NCBI GenBank assembly: GCA_002786225.1
Contig: PEQN01000031.1
Span: forward strand, 1-35,174
Source: Leptospira sp.
GTDB lineage: Bacteria; Spirochaetota; Leptospiria; Leptospirales; Leptospiraceae
Length of the DNA: 35,174 nt
Reading direction: 5' to 3'
Shown one piece after another: positions 24,782 to 33,340 of the stretch. Both the position numbers and the translations under genes were made by a program. Numbering within the stretch: position 1 is the stretch's first letter; each line of letters begins with the position of its first letter. The notes beneath the pieces were generated by a model. The model was given only the letters and a program-made list of their open reading frames with translations. It had not been told where the DNA came from and ran no database searches.

Positions 24782-25267
24782 ATGATGTTAGAGCAATTAT
24801 TTCATCCAGGAGTACTCGGAGCTATGATAACACCAGCTGTTTTAATTACAGCCTGTGCTAGCCTAATCCTTTCTACTGCAAATAGATTAGGGAGAATCTT
24901 TGATAGAGTGAACCAACTTAAAATAGAGGTAGAAACTATCTTAAATGGAAAATCTCGCTTTATTGAGGAAAGACGTTCCATGATACGAAAGCAACTAATT
25001 GTTCAGAAGAAGAGAGCAAGATATATCCAACTAGCTATGAAATGTTTATATTCTGCAACTTGCCTATTCATTTTATGTAGTCTTGCCTCAGCTCTAAATG
25101 TATTCTTCCATGGAAAATTATTAATGGCTCCAGAAATACTAGCCATACTTGGAGTTATTGTGTTATTTTTTGCAAGTTTTTTCTTATTTTATGAGACAAG
25201 ATACAATTTGTACTTTATTGAAGGTCAAATCGAGATAACAAGATTTTTGGAAGAGAAAATACCATAG
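24782..25267 (+). CDS. DUF2721 family membrane protein
   Basis: 161 residues. The N-terminal helix PGVLGAMITPAVLITACASL is followed by LSTANRLGRIFDRVNQLKIE, the conserved N-R-x-x-x-I-x-x-R-x-R/N pattern of DUF2721. A charged cytoplasmic loop (40-85) and two more membrane helices (about 92-112 and 120-142) complete it. Function unknown in all organisms I know of. Two adjacent ATGs (24782, 24785) are possible starts; AGGA lies about 13 bases upstream. It starts 17 bp after the propeptide-like gene, so it may be in the same transcript, and converges on the lipoprotein gene. Confidence 0.78.
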   Translation: MMLEQLFHPGVLGAMITPAVLITACASLILSTANRLGRIFDRVNQLKIEVETILNGKSRFIEERRSMIRKQLIVQKKRARYIQLAMKCLYSATCLFILCSLASALNVFFHGKLLMAPEILAILGVIVLFFASFFLFYETRYNLYFIEGQIEITRFLEEKIP

Positions 25268-25283
25268 TAATCTTTGTATAAAC

Positions 25284-26987
25284 TTATTTTCTTATCTGAG
25301 GATTTAAAGGAAATTCTTTCCATTCCCTCCAATTGATTCCATCAGAAGAAATACTTATGAATTTTCTATTATCACTATAAGTTGTATTAGGTGGTGAAAT
25401 CAATCTTCTTTTGGGAGATCTTATACAAATGTATCTTCCATTTCCCAATACCATTTGGTTTTTGTTATATTGTTTTCCTAATAAACAAGGATCTTCGATG
25501 AATGATGGATTTGGAAAAATTGCAGGGGGATCATTCAGTGTTCTTAAAGTCAAAGTTTGATTGTCTAGTTCATATTGAAAAGCATTGTTATCCACTCTTA
25601 TTGAGAAATAGAATTTATTGCCATCATTAACAAAACCTTGTAAGTTTGCTGAACTAGATGGTGGTATAGTTCCCGATACTAAATTGCCGGAGAAAGATAG
25701 AGCATTGCTAGCAACAGAATTGATTGAATTGGTTAAAGTGGAAACACGATAGGCAGTAGTATTATTACTTTCAAATAACAATTGTCTATTTTTTTCTCCG
25801 AAAATTCCATTGCTACCTGCTCCACCTAAACTCGAGGTGTGTGTATATGAGTTGGTATAGTTATTGAAAGAGGAGTCCAAAGTGTTGTAGGTTGATGTTC
25901 CATCTGAGGCTAAGGTAAAAGTATCGAAGAAAATAGGAAAGTTGCTATAAGTAAGGGCATTGCCTGTAGGCAGTGAGGCATTGCTGCTACCTGCTTGTAG
26001 AAAGTTGGAATCTCTGTAAAAATTATTCGGTACTGAAGTGGGCGAGTTAAATTCTTCATAGACCAGCTGATTTTGAATAAAAAACATCTTATTCAAATTT
26101 ATTTCTCGGAAGTCAGCGTTTCTTGGTGCTATCTTCAAATATTCTAGATTCTTTGGATTTGATGTTGGGATTTTTACTAAATTAAACTGTTTGAGTGCAG
26201 GGGGATCATTAATAGAACTCGGAAGATAGATAGTATCTGCAACCAAGAAAGGTCTTCCAAGGGATATTTGCTTGGGGCTTGCATTGCTTCTATCTACAAT
26301 AAGCTCTGTTAGTTCTATTGTTTCCCATGTCTCACCATCGACTGTGGAAGTTAGGATAGGATAATAGCGAATTTTAAATTCTGAGGAGGAAAGGAAAATA
26401 TCACGATTGAAGGAAACAATATAAAAAAAGAAATACCTTCCATTTACAAGTCCTGGGTGCAATTCGCCTCCTTCAAAATAAATAAACGGTTCATGAGTTC
26501 TCTTTGGAATTCTTTGAACGGATAAAGCTTCTTCAGAATAATTGGAGGGAATAGTTGATCTTAAGATATTCACCGATCTATCATTAGAAGAAAAAATTTC
26601 TACAACTATAGATGAAACATATGTTTGATTTGTATTATAATTATCAATTTGAAATCTTCCCAACTCAGGGAAATATATTTCTGAGATTGCATCATAGTTG
26701 GATGTAAAGGTTCCTATATGTTGACCATCTTGTATCTCAGTTAGAGTATTTGGGATTTCATTAGCTCTATTTAATTTAGTCACTCTATGTATGGTTGTGT
26801 TTCCGACATTGACTGGATCTATAAATTTATAATTCCATCTCCATTCATAGCCTCGGTTGTATTCGTAGATCTTATAAAGGGTTAATAATTTGCCTAGTTC
26901 TGATTCTGGATCAACTTCTGACTCCTTGAAGAATATACAAGAAAGTGCTACTTGAGAAAGTATCAAAAGAGGGATCAATTGTTTCAT
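25284..26987 (-). CDS. Large putative lipoprotein, possible beta-propeller
   Basis: 567 residues. The signal peptide MKQLIPLLILSQVALSC has lipobox ALSC with Cys17. The mature protein is rich in Asn, Ser, Thr and Tyr with many short beta strands. Two segments, VDGETWETIEL and SSDGINWREWKEF, resemble the S-x-D-G-x-x-W motif of BNR/sialidase-like blades, so a propeller is plausible. No catalytic motif is recognised. ATG 26987 has no clear ribosome site. It stands alone between convergent and codirectional neighbours. Surface or periplasmic location is inferred from the lipobox. Confidence 0.7.
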   Translation of the reverse strand: MKQLIPLLILSQVALSCIFFKESEVDPESELGKLLTLYKIYEYNRGYEWRWNYKFIDPVNVGNTTIHRVTKLNRANEIPNTLTEIQDGQHIGTFTSNYDAISEIYFPELGRFQIDNYNTNQTYVSSIVVEIFSSNDRSVNILRSTIPSNYSEEALSVQRIPKRTHEPFIYFEGGELHPGLVNGRYFFFYIVSFNRDIFLSSSEFKIRYYPILTSTVDGETWETIELTELIVDRSNASPKQISLGRPFLVADTIYLPSSINDPPALKQFNLVKIPTSNPKNLEYLKIAPRNADFREINLNKMFFIQNQLVYEEFNSPTSVPNNFYRDSNFLQAGSSNASLPTGNALTYSNFPIFFDTFTLASDGTSTYNTLDSSFNNYTNSYTHTSSLGGAGSNGIFGEKNRQLLFESNNTTAYRVSTLTNSINSVASNALSFSGNLVSGTIPPSSSANLQGFVNDGNKFYFSIRVDNNAFQYELDNQTLTLRTLNDPPAIFPNPSFIEDPCLLGKQYNKNQMVLGNGRYICIRSPKRRLISPPNTTYSDNRKFISISSDGINWREWKEFPLNPQIRK

Positions 26988-27081
26988 ACTACGACCAATT
27001 CGTACGATTTGTATATAATTGTCGAATAAAAAAGAAACTAAAAACTAGGTTAAAATTTTGTTGGAAAGTCTGAACCAATCA

Positions 27082-27957
27082 TTAGACAAGTTCGAGAATT
27101 TTAGAGAAATCTTTCGACATAACTCTTTCTATAAGTTTGAATTCATACTCATCAAGAATAACAGAATTACTCTTTAAGTAGACTAAAAAAATTTCCACGT
27201 CTTCATTTTGCAAATTTCTAGCATCATGAATGATACAGGAAATTCTATTGCTATTTCTTTCTCGAATTGAAAGCTCCATTTCATTTTCTATGAAAAATAC
27301 AGATTTCATGTTATTCGAATATTCTTCCCATTTCAAAATTTTTTCGATAGAATTTCTTAAGGATATTAAAAACAAATCTTCGCTAGTCGAGATTAATAGA
27401 CCGACAAGAAGATTCAAGTATTTACACAAAATTGGATTTGATGCTAAAATAAATTCTCTTTCATTGATGGAAAAATGCTTATAAAGTTTTAAAAAGTCAT
27501 ATATATCTTGCTCTTCTACTAATAAGGATTGGAAAAAGTCCTCCCAAGATTTTGCATTAAGATTTGTAAGAAGAGAAGCAATAAAAATGGGATGTAATTC
27601 ATTTTTGGAAGAATGAATTAAAATACGTAAAGATTGGTCAGAGTCAAGTTTCTCGGACCAAAATCCAAAATAATCAAGGGGATTCATTTTCGCTTCCTTG
27701 ATAGATAAACCTGCCAGGATAATCTTTAATAGATGTTCTAAGGGAAGATCTTTTCTATTTAGATATTTATCTAAAATGCTTGAATCACTAAAGAACCAAC
27801 AATAATAAATAAAATAATCATTAATTTTTTGATTTTTTTCTAGGCAATCTAAGAACAAGCCCAAGTTCTCAAATTCAAATAAATTCTCAAGTTGGTATTG
27901 AATTTGATAAATGGAGCTTTTCTCCCAGAAATTTAAATTAAAAATATCATTCTTCAT
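27082..27957 (-). CDS. Hypothetical protein, helical, 291 aa
   Basis: No signal peptide or membrane segment. The sequence is Leu, Ile, Phe, Glu and Lys rich and helical throughout, with segments such as LENLFEFENLGLFLDCLEKN and LPLEHLLKIILAGLSIKEAK spaced like helical repeats (HEAT or ARM type is possible but not demonstrated). I do not recognise it. The AT-rich codon use matches its neighbours. It lies 94 bp upstream of the lipoprotein gene on the same strand, which could place them in one transcript. Confidence 0.62.
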   Translation of the reverse strand: MKNDIFNLNFWEKSSIYQIQYQLENLFEFENLGLFLDCLEKNQKINDYFIYYCWFFSDSSILDKYLNRKDLPLEHLLKIILAGLSIKEAKMNPLDYFGFWSEKLDSDQSLRILIHSSKNELHPIFIASLLTNLNAKSWEDFFQSLLVEEQDIYDFLKLYKHFSINEREFILASNPILCKYLNLLVGLLISTSEDLFLISLRNSIEKILKWEEYSNNMKSVFFIENEMELSIRERNSNRISCIIHDARNLQNEDVEIFLVYLKSNSVILDEYEFKLIERVMSKDFSKILELV

Positions 27958-28144
27958 AATGGAATTCTGTTAAGAAGATTAGATGCAAAAAATTCTAAAA
28001 TTCAACTTTTAAAATAAAAAATTTTATATTTATTAAAAATTTATTTCCAAAACATGTATATTTTATATACTAATTCATTTTGATTGCAGTAAATTAATTT
28101 ACTTTTCTAAAATTTAATCTAGGATGTTGCAGGATTTATATTAA

Positions 28145-28185
28145 GGAAAAAAGAAAACATCCTCAGCCTCTTAGGACTGAAGATG
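28145..28185 (-). terminator. Rho-independent terminator after the beta-barrel gene
   Basis: CATCCTCAG (28158-28166) pairs with CTGAAGATG (28177-28185) with one mismatch, and CCT/AGG inside extends the stem. On the minus strand the stem is followed by TTTTCTTTTTTCC (28157-28145). It lies 40 bp downstream of the stop codon at 28225. Confidence 0.78.
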
Positions 28186-28224
28186 TAAAGTGATTTGAAT
28201 AGGATTTAATAAATAATTCTTTTT

Positions 28225-29223
28225 TTAAAACTGATGAGTGTATGTCACTCTGTAGTAAGTACCATTCATTGCAGTATTTGGGCGATTCGCATTTAGCCAA
28301 TTTGTAAGAGCAAGATTGACTGCTTGTTCATTGCTTAGGCTGCTGTTTGCCGTGCGAATGGTGGATACATCATTGCGAAGCTGTGTTCCTGTAATTCCTG
28401 AAGGCTCATTAGAGCTAGAGTCCCCAAATGCAATTCTTAAAGATCCACTGCCTGCTTTGATCGTTGTATAAAGACCTCTCCAGCTATACACTGTTGAATC
28501 ATAATCTCCATCTCCACCAGAAGGGCGAAATCTTAATTCTTCCCAATGAACACCAGCACTCAACCATTCAGTTACTTTGTAACCAGGGAAGGCCCAGAAG
28601 TGTGTATAGTTGTTACGGGCATTTCTATTGGGGAATTGGTTTGCTTGAAGCCTTGCACTACCCAATGCCGCTGCACCTTCTGAAGACGATGCTAGTAAGG
28701 CAACATCTGGATCTACCATAGCAAATCTCGATACACCTGAGTTTGTTGTTGAAGTTCCAGAAGCTGCTCTGGTTCCAAGATAGTAACCGCCGTAAAATTC
28801 CAACTCGAAGCCAGCCTTCTCAAAGAATAATGTTGCGTTTGGAACTATACCTTCCATAAACATTGGTCCACCACCTGCGCCCAAATTACCTCTTGAAAGC
28901 AGAGTTCCATTTAGGATACCTAACTGAGGGTTAACTTTTAAAGCTCCATCTAAGGCTGTTATGTTAACACCACCACCGAATTCTGTCCAATGACCAAAAG
29001 CATGGCTGTTCCCTATTCCTGACCAGAAGATTGCGTATCCAGTTAAATCAATATTATCTGTTAACGGAACACCAACAGTTGCTATTGGTGTTAGGCCAAA
29101 AAATGAATCACTGTTGATAGCGATTGATGTAGAATACTTCTTTGCTTCAGTCTTTTTTTCTTGTGCTAACACAGGAAAAGATAGAATAATAGAAGTTAAA
29201 CTTATTATAAAAATCTTTTTCAT
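28225..29223 (-). CDS. Outer-membrane beta-barrel (porin-like) protein
   Basis: ATG 29223 is preceded by GGAG seven bases away and starts a classic signal peptide (MKKIFIISLTSIILSFPVLA, cut after LAQ); a longer frame to 29292 is spurious. The 332-residue protein has alternating amphipathic strands (TSIAINSDSFFGLTPIATVG; DLTGYAIFWSGIG; FELEFYGGYYLG), many Gly and aromatic residues, and ends with YYRVTYTHQF, where the terminal Phe is a BAM insertion signal. This looks like a channel or surface protein of the outer membrane. The N-terminal strand pattern resembles a spirochaetal family whose function is not known. A 267-bp spacer with a terminator separates it from the next gene. Confidence 0.78.
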   Translation of the reverse strand: MKKIFIISLTSIILSFPVLAQEKKTEAKKYSTSIAINSDSFFGLTPIATVGVPLTDNIDLTGYAIFWSGIGNSHAFGHWTEFGGGVNITALDGALKVNPQLGILNGTLLSRGNLGAGGGPMFMEGIVPNATLFFEKAGFELEFYGGYYLGTRAASGTSTTNSGVSRFAMVDPDVALLASSSEGAAALGSARLQANQFPNRNARNNYTHFWAFPGYKVTEWLSAGVHWEELRFRPSGGDGDYDSTVYSWRGLYTTIKAGSGSLRIAFGDSSSNEPSGITGTQLRNDVSTIRTANSSLSNEQAVNLALTNWLNANRPNTAMNGTYYRVTYTHQF

Positions 29224-29687
29224 TTCGTTTCTCCTTATTGAAATACGATTCTGTAGATATTTTGCAAAATGTGTACCACCTTTTGGGCTCAATACTTTTG
29301 ATAGTTGGAAAAATTTATATTTTTTAATAAAATGTACAAAAAAACGTGTATTAAGATTAACGAATCATAGTACAGGTATCAAAATACGCAAAAATAGATG
29401 CGTGATATATAAAACGCTAGTATAACACGAATCAATTTTTAGTTCTATGAGCTAATTCATTGATCAAAGTGCTGAAAAATTATGCAAGATGCGAAATTTT
29501 TTCAAATTCTGCCAGAGTGATAAAAAATGTTAGTTTAGATAATTGGGGGTTCCCGATTCCCTCTTCCTTTGCTATGATAAGATGGATTTTACATCTATCT
29601 TAAACTTGGTATTTTCTTTACTTGGGAGAAAATTCTTGCAAAGAGCAAGATGTGAAAATTCCCAAATATTGAAAAAAAATAAAATCT
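29224..29687. other. Divergent intergenic region between the barrel gene and the MAPEG operon
   Basis: No gene seen here. A TTG-started reading frame from 29543 exists only because it runs on into the MAPEG gene out of frame. The region is AT-rich and must hold the promoter of the beta-barrel gene on the minus strand; I could not choose between several weak boxes. Confidence 0.5.
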
Positions 29688-29715
29688 TGTCGAAAAATCA
29701 GATCTCGGAGGTGTC
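29688..29715 (+). promoter_or_regulatory. Candidate ECF42-type promoter for the MAPEG-YCII-sigma operon
   Basis: TGTCGA at 29688-29693 matches the -35 element I recall for ECF42 sigma factors; 18 bases later TGTC (29712-29715) lies at a -10 position. The MAPEG ATG is about 36 bases further on, behind AGGAG. The operon encodes an ECF42-type sigma factor, so self-activation is possible. Confidence 0.35.
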
Positions 29716-29750
29716 TTTATATACCAACAAAATGGAAAAAGGAGTTTTTT

Positions 29751-30140
29751 ATGGTTTTTCAGATAACTGCGTTGTACGCACTTCCCTTGGCGCTACTTGG
29801 ACTTGTACTTTGGTTCCGAGTTACCATTATGCGATCGAATTTAAATGTATCCATTGGCGAGAAAGGAGATCAAAATCTTTTATTGAAAATTAGGCAACAT
29901 GCAAATTTCATCGAATGGGTTCCTTTGATGCTTGTTTTGATGATGATAGCAGAGGGGAATGGCGCTGGTGCCTGGGTTCATATCTCTGGGGCTTTTATTG
30001 TAATTGGTAGGTTTGCTCATCCATTTGGTTTAAAAATTGACAAGGCATCGCATCCACTTAGATATGTAGGAAACATCTCGAGTTTGATTGCTTTGTTGAA
30101 TGTTATGATTTGTATTATTATAACATCAGCTAAATTATAG
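29751..30140 (+). CDS. MAPEG family membrane protein
   Basis: 129 residues with four membrane helices: LYALPLALLGLVLWFRVTIM, then the family loop IGEKGDQNLLLKIRQHANFI, WVPLMLVLMMIAEG, and two more. MAPEG proteins in eukaryotes conjugate glutathione to lipids; bacterial members of this short type (YecN-like) are inner-membrane proteins of unclear substrate. AGGAG six bases before ATG 29751 is strong. It is followed by the YCII gene after 16 bp and appears to be the first gene of the operon. Confidence 0.88.
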   Translation: MVFQITALYALPLALLGLVLWFRVTIMRSNLNVSIGEKGDQNLLLKIRQHANFIEWVPLMLVLMMIAEGNGAGAWVHISGAFIVIGRFAHPFGLKIDKASHPLRYVGNISSLIALLNVMICIIITSAKL

Positions 30141-30156
30141 TGAGAGAATCCTGAAA

Positions 30157-30516
30157 ATGCAATACATGCTACTAATTTACAGTTCTCCGGATTTGGAGCC
30201 AGTTTATGGATCTCCTGAATTTCAAGCTATGATGGCAGAATTTTCCACATTCAATGATAAAACTAAACAAGATGGAGTTTTAGTGGGGGGCGAAGGACTG
30301 CAAGCTGTGGAGACTGCTACCTCGATACGATTGAGAAATGGAAAAGTTGAAACTATGGATGGACCTTTTGCTGAGACAAAAGAACATTTAGGCGGTTATT
30401 ATATCTTGGATGTTTCCGATCTGGATTCTGCCTTAAAATATGCATCAATGATTCCAGTTGCGAGATTTGGAACTATCGAAATAAGACCTTTAATGGATTA
30501 TAATCCAGCTAACTAG
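30157..30516 (+). CDS. YCII/DGPF-domain protein
   Basis: 119 residues, entirely a YCII-related domain: YMLLIYSSPDL at the N-terminus, the diagnostic MDGPFAETKEHLGGYYILDV, and TIEIRPLMDY at the end. Proteins of this DGPF group are typically encoded beside ECF42-type sigma factors, as here, where the sigma gene begins 6 bp after the stop. Their biochemical role is not settled; the fold is a ferredoxin-like barrel as in YciI. The MAPEG gene lies 16 bp upstream. Confidence 0.92.
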   Translation: MQYMLLIYSSPDLEPVYGSPEFQAMMAEFSTFNDKTKQDGVLVGGEGLQAVETATSIRLRNGKVETMDGPFAETKEHLGGYYILDVSDLDSALKYASMIPVARFGTIEIRPLMDYNPAN

Positions 30517-30522
30517 AATTTT

Positions 30523-31785
30523 ATGAAAATAGCCTCTCCTAAGGATAAAAATTTAACCCAAGAATTCGAAAAGATTCTCAGGAAGGATTGGGGGAGGCTA
30601 ATGGCTGCTCTAACAAAGCAGTTAAATTCTCTACAATTAGCTGAGGATGCTTTACAAGAAGCTTGCATTGCTGCCTTTGATAAATGGAGTCAGATTGGAT
30701 TGCCAGAATCTCCACAAGGGTGGTTACTTCGAGTCGCACATCGTAAGGCACTTAATATGATTCGAAGTGAGATTCGATCCGCACAAAGAGAGAAATCCTC
30801 ATTTAGCTTCCGTGAAATTTTTGCTAAAGAGAATTCAGAAGATATACCAGATGAAAGATTGAGATTAATTTTTACTTGTTGCCATCCTGCCTTAGATATC
30901 AAATCAAGAGTTGCATTAACTTTGCGTGTTGTTTGTGGAATCTCTACTTTTGATATAGCTAAGTTATTTTTGGATTCGGAATCGACTATGGGGCAGCGAT
31001 TAAGTAGAGCGAAAAGTAAAATTACTAAAGCACGAATTCCTTTTTCGATCCCAGATCCGAGTCAATGGTACGATCGCATGCAAGCCGTTTTAACTACTAT
31101 ATATTTAGTGTTTACTAGTGGTTATATAAACAAGATGGATTCCTTTGAGCCATCCCCATCCTCCGGTTCCTTTAATACAGATTTATGTACGGAAGCTATT
31201 TTTCTCACAAATATTTTATTAAACCTTAGTCCCAATGATCCCGAAGTGGAAGGTGCATTGGCTTTGATGCTTTTAACAGACTCTCGTAGAAAAGCAAGAA
31301 TGAATCATCGTGGCGAGACTGTCCCTCCCAGTGAACAAAATCGAAATCTTTGGGATAAACATAAATTGGAACGAGGAAAAGAAATACTTGAGATAGCATT
31401 GAAAAGAAAAAAAATAGGACCTTTTCAAATTAAAGCAGCAATTAGCGCCTGTCAGATGGCTGATCCTCTTCCAGATTGGCAACAAATTCTTGAGTTGTAC
31501 ACAATTTTATATACTATGGAACCAACTTCCATCATTCGATTGAACCAAGCAGTTGCTCTTTCCGAATCTGGTAGAGCGATTTATGCAAGAAAAATCTTGT
31601 GTGAATTGGAACAAGAATTGAAGAACTACCAGCCTTTTTATGCGGCAAAAGCAAGTATTCTAAGTCATCTAGAAGAATGGGAACAGTCTATATTGGCCTA
31701 CCAAAAAGCCATTGATTTAGCTTCTTGGCAATCTGATCGTCTTTATTTGCTCAATCAATTGAAATTCATTGAAACAAAAAAATAA
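30523..31785 (+). CDS. ECF sigma factor with C-terminal TPR-like extension (ECF42 type)
   Basis: 420 residues. Region 2 covers about 10-75 (QLAEDALQEACIAAFDKW; GWLLRVAHRKALNMIR). The characteristic LRLIFTCCHPALDIKSRVAL and TFDIAKLFL with QRLSRAKSKITKARI form region 4 (about 100-175). The remaining 240 residues are helical with degenerate TPR-like repeats (SIIRLNQAVALSESG; PFYAAKASILSHLEEWEQSI). This architecture, together with the adjacent DGPF gene and absence of an anti-sigma gene, matches the ECF42 group, in which the C-terminal extension controls activity. It starts 6 bp after the YCII stop. A candidate autoregulated promoter is upstream of the operon. Confidence 0.93.
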   Translation: MKIASPKDKNLTQEFEKILRKDWGRLMAALTKQLNSLQLAEDALQEACIAAFDKWSQIGLPESPQGWLLRVAHRKALNMIRSEIRSAQREKSSFSFREIFAKENSEDIPDERLRLIFTCCHPALDIKSRVALTLRVVCGISTFDIAKLFLDSESTMGQRLSRAKSKITKARIPFSIPDPSQWYDRMQAVLTTIYLVFTSGYINKMDSFEPSPSSGSFNTDLCTEAIFLTNILLNLSPNDPEVEGALALMLLTDSRRKARMNHRGETVPPSEQNRNLWDKHKLERGKEILEIALKRKKIGPFQIKAAISACQMADPLPDWQQILELYTILYTMEPTSIIRLNQAVALSESGRAIYARKILCELEQELKNYQPFYAAKASILSHLEEWEQSILAYQKAIDLASWQSDRLYLLNQLKFIETKK

Positions 31786-31926
31786 GAGATAAATAGTAAG
31801 CTCTTATAAATTTATCTCAATATTTCATGAATTCGCGGACGAATTGTCTCAGTAAAAAAAAGAGAAGTTGCTGATATTCTTATTCTTTCGGTTTATAAAA
31901 TGAATTCTTTGATCAATACCAGATTT

Positions 31927-32685
31927 CTATTTATATTTTTGATCTAATTCCTTCTTTCCCTGAACCATCATTCTTTCAGTAACCTCTCTCATGGACTCAA
32001 AGTTTGTGTAATCCTTTGAAAAGACTGAGCCACAGTATTTGAAATACAGTAGTTTTGATTTGCGTAAGCTTTCGAATTCTGAATCTGAACTATAACCCAT
32101 CATTCCACTGATGACGAACACATCCAAATCTACTTTAAATTTGAATGCGAGCTTGAGAACTCCTGTTGCGAGAGCTTGTATTTCTTCTGAATATGTTCTT
32201 TTCCCTTCTGGAAAGAGAAAGATAGATTTTTCTTTAAGATTGTCTAAAACTTCTTTCTTAAAATTGCGAAAGTTGGGATTTTTATCAGAATATTTCACTG
32301 CATCGACAACATGAGCATGCATCATTAAGGGAAGAATCCAATACCTAAAAATTATATCGCCACCTAAGTAGGATAATTTGAAACTTAAGTCCTTAGACAA
32401 TCCTGGTATAGCTACTACAAAAGGAACTTCTAAACTATTGGTATGATTGCAGATAATAAATCTGTTGCGATTATCTAGATTGTATCCATTGGGAAGGTAG
32501 GTTAATTTGCGTCCTGTAGTCCATAGAAAGATTTTCATCCAAGAATAGGCAAGGAAATTGATAAGGATATAAGCTGCTTTGTTTAATTTGATAAGTTTGA
32601 AAAGATAAGATATAAATAAACCAGGTATGAAATAAATCGCTAATAATGGGATGAGATAGCAATAGAGAACATAATATGATAACAT
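31927..32685 (-). CDS. PlsC-family acyltransferase-like protein with HX4E motif
   Basis: From ATG 32685, 252 residues; AAGGAAGG lies seven bases upstream, and the preceding TTG (32688) is not needed. A hydrophobic N-terminal membrane region (YLIPLLAIYFIPGLFISYLF) is followed by the acyltransferase core: CNHTNSLE, with His81 and Glu86 in place of the usual HX4D, then LFPEGKRTYSEEIQALATGV and LKLAFKFKVDLDVFVISG. It is a paralogue of the protein at 2909-3697 but with a longer membrane N-terminus. The Asp-to-Glu change in the catalytic motif could lower or alter activity. The ECF sigma gene converges on it with about 140 bp between. Confidence 0.82.
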   Translation of the reverse strand: MLSYYVLYCYLIPLLAIYFIPGLFISYLFKLIKLNKAAYILINFLAYSWMKIFLWTTGRKLTYLPNGYNLDNRNRFIICNHTNSLEVPFVVAIPGLSKDLSFKLSYLGGDIIFRYWILPLMMHAHVVDAVKYSDKNPNFRNFKKEVLDNLKEKSIFLFPEGKRTYSEEIQALATGVLKLAFKFKVDLDVFVISGMMGYSSDSEFESLRKSKLLYFKYCGSVFSKDYTNFESMREVTERMMVQGKKELDQKYK

Positions 32686-32787
32686 CAAAATCCTTCCTTT
32701 TGAAACACAACGAATCTAATGATACAAAACGTAACAATTCGGCAAGAAAGAAAAATTTTTAATTTTTGCTTTAAACTAAAAGAAAAT

Positions 32788-33168
32788 TTATTTATAATGA
32801 TAGTAATGGTCTGGATCATCCCATTTTGCTTGTTCTGCTGCCTTGATTTGATCAATTGTTTTCTTATCTTGCTCCGAGAGTTGGAAATGATTTGTGAGTT
32901 GATAAATCTTGCTCCTAAGTTCCAAGGCAGGAATGAAATCTTTCATGACCTGAATCGCAAGATTGCATTGGTCTAGGGCTTCAGAAAGTTTATTTTGTTC
33001 AAATAAAATTTCGGCAAGAAAAAAGCGTTGAGCCTGGGTAAAGGATGGATGGACATTATCCAGAAATTCATTCATGGTTTCAATTGCAGCATCTAAATCC
33101 AAGTCTCGTCTAAGCTCTTCCGCTTTATCTCTTAATTCATGAAGTTCATCTGATGAATATTTACTCAT
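32788..33168 (-). CDS. TPR-like small protein
   Basis: 126 residues, soluble and helical. Segments SFTQAQRFFLAEILFEQNKL, SEALDQCNLAIQVMKDFIPA and LELRSKIYQLTNHFQLSEQD read as about two tetratricopeptide repeats. It ends in a Tyr/His-rich tail (DDPDHYYHYK). TPR proteins mediate protein-protein contact; the partner is not evident. The ATG at 33168 has only a weak AGAGA upstream. No operon partner: 100 bp to the acyltransferase gene downstream, 170 bp to the membrane-protein gene upstream. Confidence 0.7.
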   Translation of the reverse strand: MSKYSSDELHELRDKAEELRRDLDLDAAIETMNEFLDNVHPSFTQAQRFFLAEILFEQNKLSEALDQCNLAIQVMKDFIPALELRSKIYQLTNHFQLSEQDKKTIDQIKAAEQAKWDDPDHYYHYK

Positions 33169-33302
33169 GTAGTTTCTCTAGCCTTTATAGATTGAAAATC
33201 GTTTAAAGTTTTATTTGTTTGAATCGAAATTTAAATACAAACCTAATTTTTAGAAATTAAAATGAATTTCATGATTTGGTATTTGAAATGAATTTGGATT
33301 TT

Positions 33303-33326
33303 AGCCACCTCCTTAAGGGGGTGGCT
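33303..33326. terminator. Strong 24-bp inverted repeat between two minus-strand genes
   Basis: AGCCACC (33303-33309) and GGTGGCT (33320-33326) flank CCTT/AAGG with a single G-T wobble pair, giving a 12-bp stem that is a near-perfect palindrome. It lies 15 bp downstream of the membrane-protein stop. There is no clear U tract on either strand, so it may be a terminator stem, an mRNA-stabilising 3' hairpin or a protein site. Confidence 0.45.
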
Positions 33327-33340
33327 TTAATGAATGATTC

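Noticed and set aside
29543..29893. TTG-started ORF upstream of and overlapping the MAPEG gene
   Set aside because: It overlaps the start of a clear MAPEG gene in another frame, has no ribosome site and no recognisable features.
31830..31845. AATTCG-CGGA-CGAATT hairpin between the sigma factor and acyltransferase genes
   Set aside because: The stem is only 6 bp with no following U tract on either strand, so I do not call it a terminator.
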